From the NCBI GenBank assembly GCA_003254885.1, contig QANT01000886.1:1-64000 (forward strand): DNA of 64,000 nucleotides, in the 5' to 3' direction. The number at the start of each line of letters is the position of its first letter. The stretch's first letter is position 1. The translations under genes were made by a program, and so were the position numbers. The DNA comes from Purshia tridentata. Its lineage: Eukaryota > Streptophyta > Magnoliopsida > Rosales > Rosaceae. The notes beneath the pieces were generated by a model. The model searched no databases, was not told the DNA's origin, and saw only the letters and a list, made by a program, of their open reading frames with translations. This document shows, piece after piece, positions 13,278 through 26,192 of this stretch.

Positions 13278-13512
13278 GCATCGAGCAAAGGCATTGCAAT
13301 CGAACAAGTTCAAACACATTCCATCGAACAAAGGCATTGCAATATTGTCATAACTCATAAGTAGTTCCTAGGCACAATTAAAAAAGGCCATCGAACAATA
13401 TGCCATCCAGCAAAGGCATTGAAATATTGTCATATAAGTAGTTCCTATAGGCATAATTACAATGCCTTGAAATATATATATATATATATGCCTGTAGCTA
13501 CTTATGAGTTTG
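13278..13512. repeat. Complex direct and inverted short-repeat cluster
   Basis: Three direct partial copies contain GCAAAGGCATTG or ACAAAGGCATTG (about 13285, 13328 and 13408). Two of them continue with AATATTGTCATA and then ATAAGTAGTTCCTA. Further right the same words appear inverted: CAATGCCTT, then CTACTTATGAGT, which is the reverse complement of ACTCATAAGTAG. The inverted words come in a permuted order, so this is a scrambled foldback-like cluster, not a clean hairpin. Confidence 0.45.
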
Positions 13513-14601
13513 ATTATATATATCACAAATTTGGTGTGAATAATAGTCGAGCATATATATCCAATTAAACGTGAAAAATAGATAGAGCCTAGCTCTATTG
13601 TTGAATTTTACACAATTCTTAATTACTCATATGAAATGAATATTTACTATGTAATATATTACACAGTTTGTAATGCATGGAATGATGGAAAACATGAATG
13701 TTTCAAATAATGGAGTAAAACATTTATGTTGATTATGTAAATATTAATTATTCATTGAAAATTACAAAACATATATATGCATGATGAAAATGACCTATTT
13801 TGATATAAAATTTTCAATTTACATGCTTATAAATTAGAACACGTATTATCAAAAAATATCGAGAATGAAGCAACATGTAGGATATATAAACAAATTCGTT
13901 GAAATCGAATGATAACAAATCCCGTTGCTGAAAATGTATGCATTTCAATTCATTCATGCTAATAACAATTAACATGTTTCCTAACCTCCATACTAATTAA
14001 TTAAAGATCCTCCTCGCGTGATATTTTATGTTAACAAAAAATCATATTCATATTTGTGGTCGCCTGGTCGGACAGGATTATCTGTCATATGAAATAATGA
14101 AAGTGATAAATACCGTACACCTCAATTACCGAAGCGGTGAATTATGTGGACATCATGCCACAAAATGTATGTATTCAAAGTACATAATTAATACTCCAAG
14201 AAAAGGCATACAAAATAAAAGAGAACACAAGAGGAGAGTTCGATCAGTAAAAGGAAAAACTGATATTAATTTGATATAAAAAAAGGAATATATTATATAT
14301 GTATAATGTACAATATTCAGTAGTTGGATCCCCAAATGATATATCAGTAGTCAATCACTAATTAACCATCTCATGCATTGATATATGCCTCCGTAGTTAA
14401 TTAGGGTTTTGATGATGATATATATTTGTTGTTTAATACTGAAAACTAGATCAACAGCTGAGGGAGGGAACTCTGAAAAAAAAACACTAATACGTACTGT
14501 ACGTACGAATTGGGAAACCAGAAGAGGGTGGTGGCCCTTGTGGGGACGTAGCACATGACGTTAAGTAGATCGTCATCAGTCATCACCATTATTATTAGTG
14601 A

Positions 14602-14604
<3 letters not shown>

Positions 14605-14636
<32 letters not shown>
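14605..14636. repeat. (CT)n microsatellite
   Basis: About sixteen uninterrupted CT dinucleotides follow GACGA. The run lies roughly 400 bases beyond the bHLH stop codon, so it may be in or just past that gene's 3' UTR. Confidence 0.9.
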
Positions 14637-14639
<3 letters not shown>

Positions 14640-15037
14640 AGTATATATAGTGATCCACTTCCACAAGTGATCAGTACTTCGACTACTCTGAGGTCTCTGA
14701 AAGAAAGAGTGAAGAAGAAGCAGTACAAGTAGCTAGAATAAAACAAAGCCAACGGAACAGGTCACTCTGCCAACTTTGAGTTCAAACCGGATCAACAAAC
14801 ACCAAGCAATACATTTTTCTATCTTTGGATTTTATATAAGGTTTCTCCACCCACGAAAAAGATCCTTCACTCACCTATTTTTTTACGAGTAATATTGCAG
14901 GCGGGGAGTACACAAACTGAAACCACGCCATCATTACCCAACAACAAACACGCCACACATCAAAAAGACAAACAAAATATCAAGAACATTAATTCCATCA
15001 GAAGCCTTGATAATCAATTAATTAATTACGTAATTAA

Positions 15038-16814
15038 TTAAAGAGACCTGTTGTGTTGAAGCATATTGACGTTGTTATTAGTCGTCCTTTGCCTCTTAAC
15101 ACTGGCAGCAGAAGAAGTGTCATGATCGCCACCGCCCGTCTTCTCCATGACGGCCTTCAGCGCCTCCTCAATCGAAGTCTTACAATATTGCTGCTGCTGC
15201 TGCTGCTGTGACACTAGTTGATGTTCTCCGCTACTGCTCGATTGATCTTCCTCTCCCGTGATAAAGAGGACGTTCTTCACGCGCCCCCCGAGCGTGGTGA
15301 TCTCGGCTTTCAGCGTTCTCAAGCGCAAGGCCTTGAGGGTCTTTATGAGGTCTGGCAACAGATCCGACCGGTCCTCGCAGCAAAGCGACGCCTTAATTAC
15401 AAACTTGCCCTCCTCATCCGCCGCCTCGTCCACCGTTAGCTCGTCCGTTTCGGTGGGTACCGGACTCGTTTCGGCGATCAACGAAGTTTGGCGTTTCAGC
15501 TCCTTCACGTGTTGTATCACTTCTGCTAGCAGTGAAGCCTTGTCCGTCTACATAATTAACATCACAAAAACTAATTAATCAATTAAGTAAACTTTTGGAT
15601 TAACAATAATAATAATAATTAATGGCGTGGTTTTTAAAGGGCAGGTATGGCATTTGAAATGTGAGAGAGTGACTGACAAGAGTGCAAAGCTTGTCTGGCT
15701 TTATTAATATCGTGTTTAATTTTATGTCGAGCATGGTTTGACTGATGGGATGATATAAATATATCAATCCGGCAAGAAATTTCCATGGGAAGCTTTTTAA
15801 CTGCTCCATGGTTCCTCTTTATCATATCAGCCCAGCGACATTAGTCTTATAATTATTCCCTTTTCTTCTTTTTCGTTTATTTTTTTTCTGCTTCTCAGTT
15901 CTCACCACCTCGGAACTACCACACGAGAGACTCTGACTGATCATGAGAAAGAAGAAAAAACAGCAAAAGGGTAAAATGTACCTCAAATCATCTAATGGTA
16001 ATGGGTAGGTCTTGAAGGGCATGCATATTGATGTTCATCCTAAACTAGCTAATAGAGAATCTTAGAGAAGATACACCAAGATCTCTGATTGGAAAAAGCT
16101 CATCATAAAACAAATCGAAAAAGGATACAAAAAGAGAATGTCTTGAGTCTTTGACACCCCATATAAAATACAACCATATATCTTGTACACGCGTGAGATA
16201 AATATTACTTATTTATTTTTTAATTTACTTACTTTGGTGGTGCTGGGTAATAAGCTGCGCAACTTGGCCAGGTGGTTATTGATTCGCTCCCGTCGTCTCC
16301 GCTCGGCCTCGCTGTGGCTTTTGGAAGCTGCGAGAGCCTTGGCGTCCATGATTTCTTGGGCGGTCATCTTACCCAACTCGGCTTGGAGCCCGAAAGGCAC
16401 AGAACCGGGTTGATGGACCATCGGCCCGAGCGTGTCGGATAGGATACGTAGGTGGTGGTGATGGTCCGATGCTGAACCGTCGTACGTGAACTGCAGAGAA
16501 GGAGGTGGTCTTCGGTTGAAGAGAGTAGCATAGGATGACGGAGGCGGAGGAGGAGTGGGGACTAGATATGGGTCGTGGTCGCGGACCACAGGGTTGAAGT
16601 TGTGGATCGGAGGGAGAGTCCATGGCTGCAAGATTGGATTATTGGCATCTGGGAAAATCAATCCTCTTCCTCCATATAGCTCTTGTTGTTGTTGGTGTTG
16701 TTGCATCTGGTGGTGGTGGTGTTGTTGTTGGAGAAACAACTGTTCTTGGAAGGCTTGTAGGTTTTGGACTGACTGAGAACACTCCCCTTGATCTTCTTTC
16801 TTCCCACACATCAT
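15038..16814 (-). CDS. bHLH transcription factor, TMO5/TMO5-LIKE1 (bHLH32/bHLH30) type
   Basis: Two exons, 16233-16814 and 15038-15547, encode 363 residues. The intron splits the bHLH domain after STTK, before TDKASLLAEV. The basic region at about 166-179 (SHSEAERRRRERIN) has H167, E171 and R175, the H-E-R triplet that binds E-box/G-box DNA. Helix 2 continues to about residue 214. An ACT-like dimerisation domain follows (about 240-290). The N-terminus is rich in His and Gln, and exon 2 holds a seven-Gln tract encoded by a CTG/CAG run (about 15190-15207). The organisation matches Arabidopsis bHLH30 (At1g68810) and bHLH32 (At3g25710). Those nuclear factors pair with LONESOME HIGHWAY to drive cytokinin production and periclinal division in vascular precursors. 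Which of the two it is closer to is unresolved; its neighbours include genes next to both. Confidence 0.92.
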
Positions 16815-19800
16815 CTTTATATATGTGTTATTTGGGTGTGTGTGTGTGTGTGTATAGCTAGGGCTAGCTATATATATGGAGGAACCAACTAATTTCTCAA
16901 AAAAGAGGGTTTAATTGAAGCTAGCTAGCTAGAAGATAGCTTGCTTCAGTTGATCATATCCTGATCGATCAGTAGTACTTGTCTGATGATCGAGTACATG
17001 AATGAATATATGAAAAAGGAAAATTGGAGAGAAAATTAAGGAAAGCAAGCAGGAAGAAATGACATATATATATATAGGTAAGACAAAAACAAAAACCTTG
17101 GTTGATAAATGATATTGGAAGGTTTTGGTGGTTTGTGAGTTGATGAGTTGGGGTTGGGTTATTTTAGTGTTGTAGTGTGGGAGGGTGAAGAGGCTTTTTA
17201 TCCTTGGCCTTGGTGTTTCAACTGAGCTTTCCTTTTCTTTGGTGCTTTGTTGGTATCTTTTTGGTTCCTTTGTTTTTCTCTCTCCGTGATGGTCTGAGGA
17301 CTCTGCACCCTTTCCAGTTTCCACCACTCTAAATATATAGATAGTCTTTTTTGTTGAGTACACTGCTACTCTCACTTTCCTTTCTTCTTACGGCATTCTC
17401 TTCTCTATCCTTTCCTGTAGCTTTCAGCCTCATGGTGGGGATCGTCTCTTCTAGTCTTCTTTATTTTTTCATTTTTTTTCTTTATTAATTCATTAATTAA
17501 TTAGTGCCCAAAAGTATGTATGTAAAAAATAAAATAGCTTTTTGTTTTGTATGTTGCTTTGTGAATGGTTCAAAGCAAATAATTACACACACAACTAGTA
17601 GCTAGGGAGAGAGAGAGAAAGAGAGAGTGGGATATTGACTACTGACTAGTAGGGATGGGAAACACACCCAACTATACAAGCAGCAGCACAATACAAATAA
17701 ACAGAGTGAACACACAACACACAGATTGTCGACCGACCAAAGACCAAAAAGGCTGAGAGTATCATCATGATAAAAGGCTTAGAGAAACCCTTTTCCTTTT
17801 GTTTTTCTTCTATATGTATATTTTTATTTGTACAGATTACAGATTAGAGATTAGAGAGATTAATTAGGCCTTAATTAATTTCCTTTCCTCTCCTATAAGC
17901 TAAGGCTATTCCTCGGTCAAGTCCCCACGTTCTTCCATACTCTTACCTATTTCCATGCCACTCTTTCTGCTTCCCCAAGACGACTATGTAATCATTGTGT
18001 CTTGGAACACACTCCACCCCTACCCCCCTCCCAATTTCATCATCTCTCTCTAGCCTCCTCCTCCTCCTAAATTAATTAATTTATTTCTTCCTTGGTTTCA
18101 GTTTCCTACTTAATAATTATGCATGTATCTCTACAGTCAAATTAGCTTGACACGCATTTTAATTAATTTCCAACATTAATGAGAGATGAATTTTTAATTT
18201 AAACTATTAATCAGGTAATTTTATCAGATATATTAAATATTTAATAAGAAAATATTACGCAGTTAATTAAGATATATATTTGAAAATTTTGAACACCAGT
18301 ACTACATCTATTCTAAATTTCTAACCTGTTATAATATAATGTTGTAATTGTTTGTGACATTGCAACGAGGGTACAAATGATGAATGCTTAGGAAAAACAT
18401 CAAAAAGTGTATATCATTTATGGTAGTTGGTAAGATTTCCCACAACACACCAAGGGAATAATTGATGTTTCCAAACACTTTTTTTGATGGTGTGGCAGGC
18501 ACGGTATTCCAAGCTCCTCCTCTTTCTTTCATTCTTGTTTGTCAATATGTGTTCTCCTAATCTTGCACCAGGAGCTCTACTTCTCTGCCGCCTATTGGTT
18601 CCTGGTTGGCCCTAAGGAGGTTTACGTCTTCTTTTTTACTTGTCATGTCTTTATAGTAAAAAGTTAAAAACAAAGGTGCAACAACATACCATGCCCTTAA
18701 AGCTCTTTACTGTCAAGGCCTTCTGGGTAATCACACACTCACTATACCTACCTATAGCTTTAAATTATATATATAAATTTCACTTCTCAACACCATAATT
18801 AATTGTTTATCAGGGAGAGTGAGACCAGTGATCCCCATTTTTGTCTTAATTATCTTTTTGATAATTTGATTAAAGTGGCCGGCTTTGGCCTTTAGCTAAT
18901 GTTGATTAAAACCCATCAAATAACAAGTACAAATAAGCTCATTCCCAAGGTCTCTTACCACATTAGGCCAGTCATAAGGCACTATTCTGATCCCTCTTTG
19001 CTCTGTGTTACTATTTGCTTGATAAGCCTGGAATTATAAGCTATTTAGCACTTTATAGTTTTATACATACATGTATGTCCAGTACGAGCTACTTTTTGTA
19101 ATTAATTTTATCGAGGGCGGGCTTGGGGATGGGACTAATTAGCTAGTGAATGGTATACTGATCTTTATTTGGAGCTAGTCAGCCTTTGTGGACACACGCA
19201 TGGCTTGGTTTGGTCCCAATTCTTATTATTATATAAAATATTCTACATAGCTTAGATGAAAAGTTGATATATAAAAAAAGTATATATATTGCAACATGCT
19301 GATTCAAACATTTTGATGATAGCTGCAGCTAGGTAGCACAGCACCACTAACATAACTACATAGCGCACGAGAAGGGCTTTGGGTCATGTGGGGTTTATGA
19401 TGACATCAGTCCCACCCTGTCATGACGATTGTTCCCCCAAGCACTCACTCACTGTTATAGCCTGCCATCCACAGCTGATGAAGCTTGCAACTTACGATCG
19501 AGTATCGACCTTTTGCCCTCACAATGAGTAGTGTCTTTGAATTCATTCCTTCTCATTAATTCATTTCTACCAATTTTTTGTTCTTTATTTGCGACCAAAT
19601 TTCATTTATCTTGATTGCCACTTCATTAAACGACCCAATTATTAAGGAAAAATAAATTAATTACAGAAATATTTTGGTTATAGAGTCAAAGACTGAGTGC
19701 AGTTAATTAATATTCTGTAATTATATTTGAAATTCTATTGTTGCATTGTTACAATATTTGAATTACAGACGTACTCTAAGTAAATTAACAAACCTGCACT

Positions 19801-19908
19801 CTTCTTTCATCATCAAAACAAGGGTTAAATACACGCATGAGTCATGATTGATCTCTTGGCCTGGGTAAAAGCCTAAGTTACGTTTTGAGTACAAAATAAT
19901 TATTGGCT

Positions 19909-19957
19909 CACATACTCTTAGTTTTTTTTTTTTTTTGAGAAGCACATACTATAGTTT
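19909..19957 (-). repeat. Miniature poly(T) insertion with flanking direct repeats
   Basis: CACATACTCTTAGTTT (left) and CACATACTATAGTTT (right) flank a T run followed by GAGAAG. Read on the minus strand, the insert is CTTCTC plus a poly(A) tail. The repeats differ by a small indel. It is consistent with an old, almost completely truncated retroposition product. Confidence 0.45.
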
Positions 19958-22900
19958 AAAATTTTTTATTAAAAATTATGGTAAAGGTAAACTAACTAAT
20001 TCTAACGTGCTACATGTACTCCACGTAACTTAACATAATTAATGCATGTGTTTGGCCCAATCGGATCACACACGAGAGAGAGAGAGAGAGAGTGTGTTAA
20101 GAAATAGAAGTATCACATCAAATGTGTGCAAACCATATATTAGAAGATATAAAATCTAAAACCTCTTCATCCATTACCAATTAATTTTAGATTAAATGTT
20201 CTAACGTTTTATAAAACGTATTTTCACAAGTATAATACAAGCTGTAGTATACTAAATAACAAAGAGAATGTGACCGTTAATTACCGGTGGTTTGAAAAAT
20301 AGCATTCAAGCTTTAAATTTAGAATCAATATCATTATAATGGAGAAGATAAAAAAACCAGAAATTTAAAAACTTGGACAGATCGAGCTGGCTAGAATACA
20401 CCTTCAAACTTCACAAACTATAGCTAGAAGACGCTTCACTATTTACTGCTTCGTATTTTGACAACAAATTATTTTAAGATAGAAGGAAATTAGCAGCTTG
20501 TACAACAGCAACTGACCCTTAATTACATAGGAAATACTCTGATATTGGTGATTATAGATATAATAAAATTATATGTATTTATGGTTTTTAACATAAGCTA
20601 GATTATTTGGGGTACTATTTTCATATGCAGGTAGGTGTTAGGTGGAAATGTCGATTTTGAAGGTAATAAAAAGGCGAGTTGCACTTTCCTAGTACTTGCC
20701 CTCCAATTTTTATTTTCCCATTTCACTCATTCAGCCATTCGATCTCTTTATAGAGATTTCCAGCTACCCACTTATACTTAAGCCCAGTGCTGTGTACCTG
20801 TCACTGCAATAAAATATCATGAATCCAAATCCACGTAGCCAAACCAATTTTTATCAAGCGAAAATCTCATCTTCACATTTCACCACACATAGTTTCCCAA
20901 GTGGTCACACATCCATCTCCTTTGGGCTTTGGCTTTGGAAACAGAGTATCAATTCCAAATTCAAATTTATTTTTCCAAATTAATAGCATTAGTTATAACA
21001 TCAGCGGATCAACTCAATATGGAGGAGTGTGCAAATTTTACAAATTGCAGCACTATGTTTAACGAATGCCTGGTACGCATACATGTGCATACATCATAAT
21101 ACTCACGTTTTAATATAGGCTTGTTTGTGTATTTATCAATCTTCTGAAATTATAGTTTTATCTCATTTTATTTCTTTAAAATTTATTGTCTTAATTTATC
21201 CATCAAAACAGTCATTTTTTCTTTATCACGTAGATGCCATGTCAGCAATTGAAACAGTCAAATGGACAAATTTGACTATTTCAGATTATACGAGACACGA
21301 ACAAAACTTACAAGTAAACTTTAAAGGAGCAAATGTGCAAATAAACTTATGATATATAATATGTGATCTAATATAAATGAGGTAATTAGTTAGGATTGGA
21401 CTAAATCAATGGTTTGATTTGATTCCCTTGAAAAAAATAAAAACATTATACTCGTATAATGATATCCGAGATGTGGTCCATGATTAGGATGGCCACAAAT
21501 AGTAGGATATGTAAGATCGATGGTACGAAAATATGATTGTTTATATTGAAGTGGTTCTAATTGATTTAAAAGGAATTTGCTAGCTAAGCCTAGTGTGCTT
21601 GCAACCGAGTCCACATCCATATATTAAACACCCTTTGCCCAGTTATAAAACAGACGAGATTAATTAAGCACTTGATCATTTAATTAACTCTTTCATTTTG
21701 TCACTATTTACGAAAAGTAACAGGATCCTTTCCTAGCTAGTTCTCTGTGCTTGTATATAAAATGCAGCAACTTTTCTAACATACGTAATATCCCATTAAG
21801 CCATTATCAAATACAAACTCTCTCAAAAGTTTATGCTTCAACTCCAACCAAAAGTTGTAACCTGGATATGTCAATCTGGATGCTACTTTTTGAGAAGATC
21901 GAAGAAGAAGCAAGTTAATATTCAAACCTATACCTAATATTTCATTATAAGATGCAATGCATCTTATATCTTAACTTTTTAAAGTTTAAGGGTTTTTCGA
22001 ACATAATATTAATTACAGTTGTGGTTATAAAACATTTTAAGTTTGAAACCTCTTATAATATATTTTTTACACCTATTATTTCATTTGTTTGTTGGTTTGT
22101 AGTGGTCCAATGTAGAAGTCAAACTCTAACGATTATGCATATTTAGCTAATATAGAAATCAAGATTTTCAACATTTCAATCTCAGCTGGGCATGAAAGAT
22201 TCCATTCTGCACAGCAGCTCCTTCCCAGTCGCGTAGAGTCCTAGAGTAAGAGGCATATACACCTAAAAGCCAACAGGGATAGATTGGTATGTAAATTGAT
22301 ACAATAGTTTTAGGTTTTGATGATGAATAAGATCTGTAGGTGGGCCCAAACAAAATCTGAGCTTTGAGCCAAATTTCCACAAACTTCAATTTCCCAATAA
22401 AGCACTAATGCAGTACTACTCCTTGGTGCTTGACTGGGTATTGCATATATATGTTTTATAGTACCCCTAGCAAACTCTAGGCTGAGTAGCTGTCCCAGTC
22501 ATGGATGAACAAGAATATTAATATTGATCATCTCATCGATCAATTTGTTTGTCTGTTGGAGATCGTAGTAATCAAATCCCTTGATCTGTAGGACAAGAAG
22601 GACCCATGTTTTCAAAGGGGTGTGTCCCCATGATGGGACAGTGCTCTTCAGCATATCCAATCATACCCTCCACCAGTTCATTACCTCTATCTTTCTATGT
22701 ACGTCTTTGTCAATTACAGATACATAAGAAGAAATATATATTCTCTGATATTCATTTGGGTGATCTCCAGCCGAAAGTAAAGTCCTATAATAATATTAGT
22801 GTCCCTAAAATTTGAATCAGAGGATCTGAAAATTGCAGAGTACATGTTTAGAAAGTGCAACACGGACCTGCCAGGTTAGGACCGGCCTTTCGATTAAAAG

Positions 22901-23410
22901 ACCTGCCAGGTTAAGAGCCTCGGCCTAATGACTTTAATCTTAAGCAATGCTGCTCTTTTTTTGGGCGGTAAGGCTGCTTTTAAAGTACTTCTTGAAAATC
23001 AATCTCTTCTCAGTTCTCCGAAATTCATTTTATTTTCCTAAACATATTTCTATATGATGGCTTCAAAGTTCAAACCTTCTTCTAGTGTTGACTATTGGGT
23101 GGCGGTCAACGACCCATTGAGGTTTCATATTAGACACGGGGTCGGGCACATTATGTCCGAGAGGCCCATACCAGATATTTGACTCTATTGGGCTTCCTTT
23201 GGGCTCTTTATAATTCCAAAGGCTCTAACAAGTAACCAGTGAGGATAAATTAAAAAAAAATAAAAAATAAGTCTTACATTAAAAAAAATAAAAATAAATG
23301 ATAAGTGTTTGTAAGATGGGATCGGAAGAGGCGTTCCTTCACCGGAATGGACCAAGTGAATTTGTGATACAAAAATAAAGAGGTTTGTGGGCTCCAAACT
23401 AAAATAGGTA

Positions 23411-23440
23411 GCCTTGGGCCTTGGGCCTTGGGCCTTGGGC
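23411..23440. repeat. Heptanucleotide array (GCCTTGG)x4
   Basis: Four perfect head-to-tail copies of GCCTTGG end in GC. It is embedded in a short, relatively GC-rich patch of an otherwise AT-rich intergenic stretch. No function is evident. Confidence 0.9.
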
Positions 23441-24839
23441 GAATCATGGGCGGATCTAGAATGGGGCCCAGTTGGCCCACTACCTCCATTGGATTTGGAC
23501 CCATTCAAAACGTACGTATGTATGAGAATTGCCAATACACCAATAAATGAGGTTCCAATTCTCGAATCCTAAAATTTCAAAAATGATATGCGAGGCATTT
23601 ATAAATTAGACATATTTATGATTATAATTTTCTAGCAGCACTAATTTTTCTGTTGTGAAAAGTGAAAAGATTAAATATTTTAATTTTTCATATTATATAT
23701 ATTGACGATTAGACGAGACGACGCAGGAACTGTGTAAAACATGTTATATATATAAGAGCTGTAAGAGGGTGGCTGTCATGCTCATCATATGACCGTTGAC
23801 AACTATATATGTTGATTTGTATTTAATTTGAGAGAACAGGAAAAAAGAACAAAGAAAATTAATGTAAAGGAAAAGGAGCCTCGAGGGAGTTCTACGTACC
23901 TTCATTGATTACTGAGTGCACAGCCAGCTGTGAAGATGGGTTCAAGCTTTGGGTATTATAAGAATTTACTTTAACCAATAATTCAAATTAACAATTTGAG
24001 AATATAAATCATATAATATCTCCACCTATGTAGCAATACTAAATGCCACATTGTTTGAAAGAAACTTGTATATATAGCATGGTATTTTAGTTTTAATCGG
24101 TTAATCTATCTCATCTCTTTTTTTATTTGAACAATAATGTGAGTATAATGTCATAGCTAGTCTCCTAGATCGATGTTGACTAATGGGTCCATATCAATAG
24201 GTCAAGAGAAATTCTCCAACATTCCAATTTACATAACTAATGAAACGTTAGAGTAATGTCATTCAAACAAAAAAGAAAAGGGAAAGAAGGAAATCAATGT
24301 CCCCAATGGACCACCGCAAACCTGGCGTAATGGAACCATTATTCATGACCCTTTAGCCTATTACTATTAACAATGACGTGACAAGAGAATGTCAATACAA
24401 ACAAACAGTATGACAGCCATGTAATAATGTAATTTTTCTTCAGAACAAGCATTGATTAATGGGTGGACCCCCATCCATCAATGGTTTCTAGCAAGGCTCC
24501 ATTGAAGATAAACGAGGCATGTGTGTTATGGTATGCCCATGCAATACAAAAGAGGGAAGAGGCTCAGAAAGTGAGAACTTTTGTCAGCTTGAATTTCCAA
24601 CAATTACCAAATTCACATGCATCATTCCAAATTCCAATCCAACTTCTTTATTTCTTGACCGGACCCTATAATTGCCCAAAATCTTTGCCCCCACCACCAC
24701 TGTCTTTTTTTGGGAGAGATAAAAGAAAATAAAAATAAAAGACAAGCAAGAGTCCAAAATATTTATTTTTACTCATATTTTATTGTAGAACCAAATAATT
24801 ATTAAATTCAAATTAAAAAAAATGGAAATCGGCACCGAG

Positions 24840-26192
24840 TCACGGTAGTGCGCAGCCATGACGTGAAAAACCGAGCCGCGACCTGTCCCTGTCAAACTCG
24901 AACAAGAATCCTTGTTGCAACAGATTCCCTATAACCCCAAAACCCGACCCGGACACCGGTTGGATCGCCAAGCACTTGACCCGGTCCCCTGTCTCTATGA
25001 AGTAGCTTCTCGGAGGCGGCGCGAAAACAGACTTCCCAACGAGTCTGAAACTCAGCCTGGGTAGACTCGGCCTCCCAACGCCCGACACGTTCACGCAGAG
25101 ATCGAAGCCCGGAGTCGGCTTCGTTGGGTTCGCCAGCCTCATGCTCCGTTTAAACGCCATTAAGATGAGACGGTAAGCTGGCTCTGGTAGGAATGATAAA
25201 GTCGTTCCTGAGTCTATGACAGTGCCGCCGTTGCCAAACGCGTCGAGGGACCAGACTGAGGGGCGAATCGGTAATTTTACGCCGTTGACAGATACGCTCT
25301 TGATTCCAATGTAGTAAAATGTGGGTGAGAGAGAGTTCAGTTGCAAAGGCGTGTAGCTTATTTTGGAAACGGCGTTGTGTTTGGAGGAGCCTCCGATTCT
25401 GAGGTAACTCGTCGGAGGCGGGGAGAGAGTGTAGTCCTTGAGACAATACGAGAACTTGGTCCCGAACCGGCGGCCCAGTTGGGACGCGAACGAGATGGGT
25501 CCTCTACCCAGGCCCAGGACTCCGTGGGCCCCATTGAAGCCGGTACCTGTCACACTCGGACCCGAAACATGAAACCCGCACCCGAACGCTAAGTTCCCGA
25601 GCTTGGTTTGCGTCCCGGAGCTGGTGTTCAACGTCGTCGTTTCTTTGGAGAAGAAGCCGGAGGTCTGGGACCCGTCGGAGTAGGCATACTCGTAGCGGCA
25701 GGGGCTGTGGAGCCGAGTGTGGTTGCACGGGTTCGGGTCGGGTTGAGGGACGAGTGCGCAGGCCGAGTCGTAACAGTGGTAGGTCGAGAATGTGGTTGAG
25801 TGGCGAGCGAGGAAAGCTGAACCGGGACCCCGATTGGTGCAGTTTCTGCAGGCGGAGCAGCGGAGCCACACCAGATCGCTGCCGGTATCGGCGACTAGTA
25901 AGAGTCTCTGGGGAGGGGTACCCAGACGAAGATCGACGAAGTACTGTCCGGAGCCGGCAGAGGCGCCGGAGATGACTGGGGAGCTGACGGCGCCGGCACG
26001 GCGGGAGTGGAGCAGGGAGAGACGGTGGATGTCGAAAGAGAGGGCTTGTGAGGGCGAAAGGGACTCGTTGTGGAGAAGAGGTAGTTGAAGATATTCTAAT
26101 ATGGTGGGTTGGGAGTTGCAGAGGGTGTGGTGGTGTGTGAAGGTGAAGAAGACTAGGAAGATGAAGAAAGAGAGCGGAGAGAGTGACACCAT
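24840..26192 (-). CDS. Nepenthesin-type aspartyl protease (A1 family), secreted
   Basis: A single exon encodes 450 residues. The start carries a clear signal peptide (hydrophobic FFIFLVFFTFTHHH, about residues 8-22) and is followed by a prosegment. The catalytic motifs of pepsin-fold proteases are intact: DTGSDLVW (102-109) and DSGTTLSF (317-324). Between them lies a Cys-rich nepenthesin insert, with CSAC, CRNC and CHYD-region cysteines at about 102-160. Fold markers GVLGLGRGPISF and FSYCL are present, and the C-terminal GVIGNLLQQ loop precedes a Cys near the end. It should act in the apoplast, cell wall or vacuole; its substrate is unknown. Arabidopsis At3g25700 is, as I recall, a similar protease next to bHLH32, which fits this gene's place next to the bHLH gene. 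The coding region is markedly GC-richer than its surroundings and has no intron. Length is normal for the family. Confidence 0.95.
   Translation of the reverse strand: MVSLSPLSFFIFLVFFTFTHHHTLCNSQPTILEYLQLPLLHNESLSPSQALSFDIHRLSLLHSRRAGAVSSPVISGASAGSGQYFVDLRLGTPPQRLLLVADTGSDLVWLRCSACRNCTNRGPGSAFLARHSTTFSTYHCYDSACALVPQPDPNPCNHTRLHSPCRYEYAYSDGSQTSGFFSKETTTLNTSSGTQTKLGNLAFGCGFHVSGPSVTGTGFNGAHGVLGLGRGPISFASQLGRRFGTKFSYCLKDYTLSPPPTSYLRIGGSSKHNAVSKISYTPLQLNSLSPTFYYIGIKSVSVNGVKLPIRPSVWSLDAFGNGGTVIDSGTTLSFLPEPAYRLILMAFKRSMRLANPTKPTPGFDLCVNVSGVGRPSLPRLSFRLVGKSVFAPPPRSYFIETGDRVKCLAIQPVSGSGFGVIGNLLQQGFLFEFDRDRSRLGFSRHGCALP

Larger units (their letters stand above)
10452..15037. other. Intergenic: RING-gene promoter and bHLH 3' side
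   Basis: No convincing gene is visible in about 4.6 kb. The right flank of the RING gene holds a short GA/CT-rich leader (10506-10530). Further on there is a miniature insertion with flanking repeats at about 10887-10933, a poly(T) run with an N at 12366, and a G-box/ABRE-like CCACGTGACGTA at about 12569-12580. A complex repeat cluster follows at about 13278-13512, and a (CT)n run at 14605-14636 just beyond the bHLH gene. Open frames here are short and lack coding character. Confidence 0.5.
16815..24839. other. Gene-poor region between bHLH gene and aspartyl protease
   Basis: About 8 kb with no gene that I can support. The left end (16815 to about 17400) is the leader and promoter of the minus-strand bHLH gene, with a minus-strand TATA-like TATATATTTA at about 17331-17340. 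An open frame of 148 codons on the minus strand at 16929-17375 lies just upstream of the bHLH start, but its composition is low in complexity. Repeats include a (GA)n run near 20074-20092, a miniature poly(T) insertion at about 19909-19957, the word GACCTGCCAGGTTA twice near 22866 and 22902, and a heptamer array at 23411-23440. Such a long gap beside a developmental regulator may hold distal regulatory sequence; that is inference. Confidence 0.5.

Noticed and set aside
15218-15578. Plus-strand open frames over the bHLH exon
   Set aside because: Shadows of the minus-strand exon 2, which carries conserved bHLH and ACT-like sequence.
25341-26088. Several open frames opposite the protease gene
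   Set aside because: High GC content keeps antisense frames open; the minus-strand 450-residue protease explains the region.
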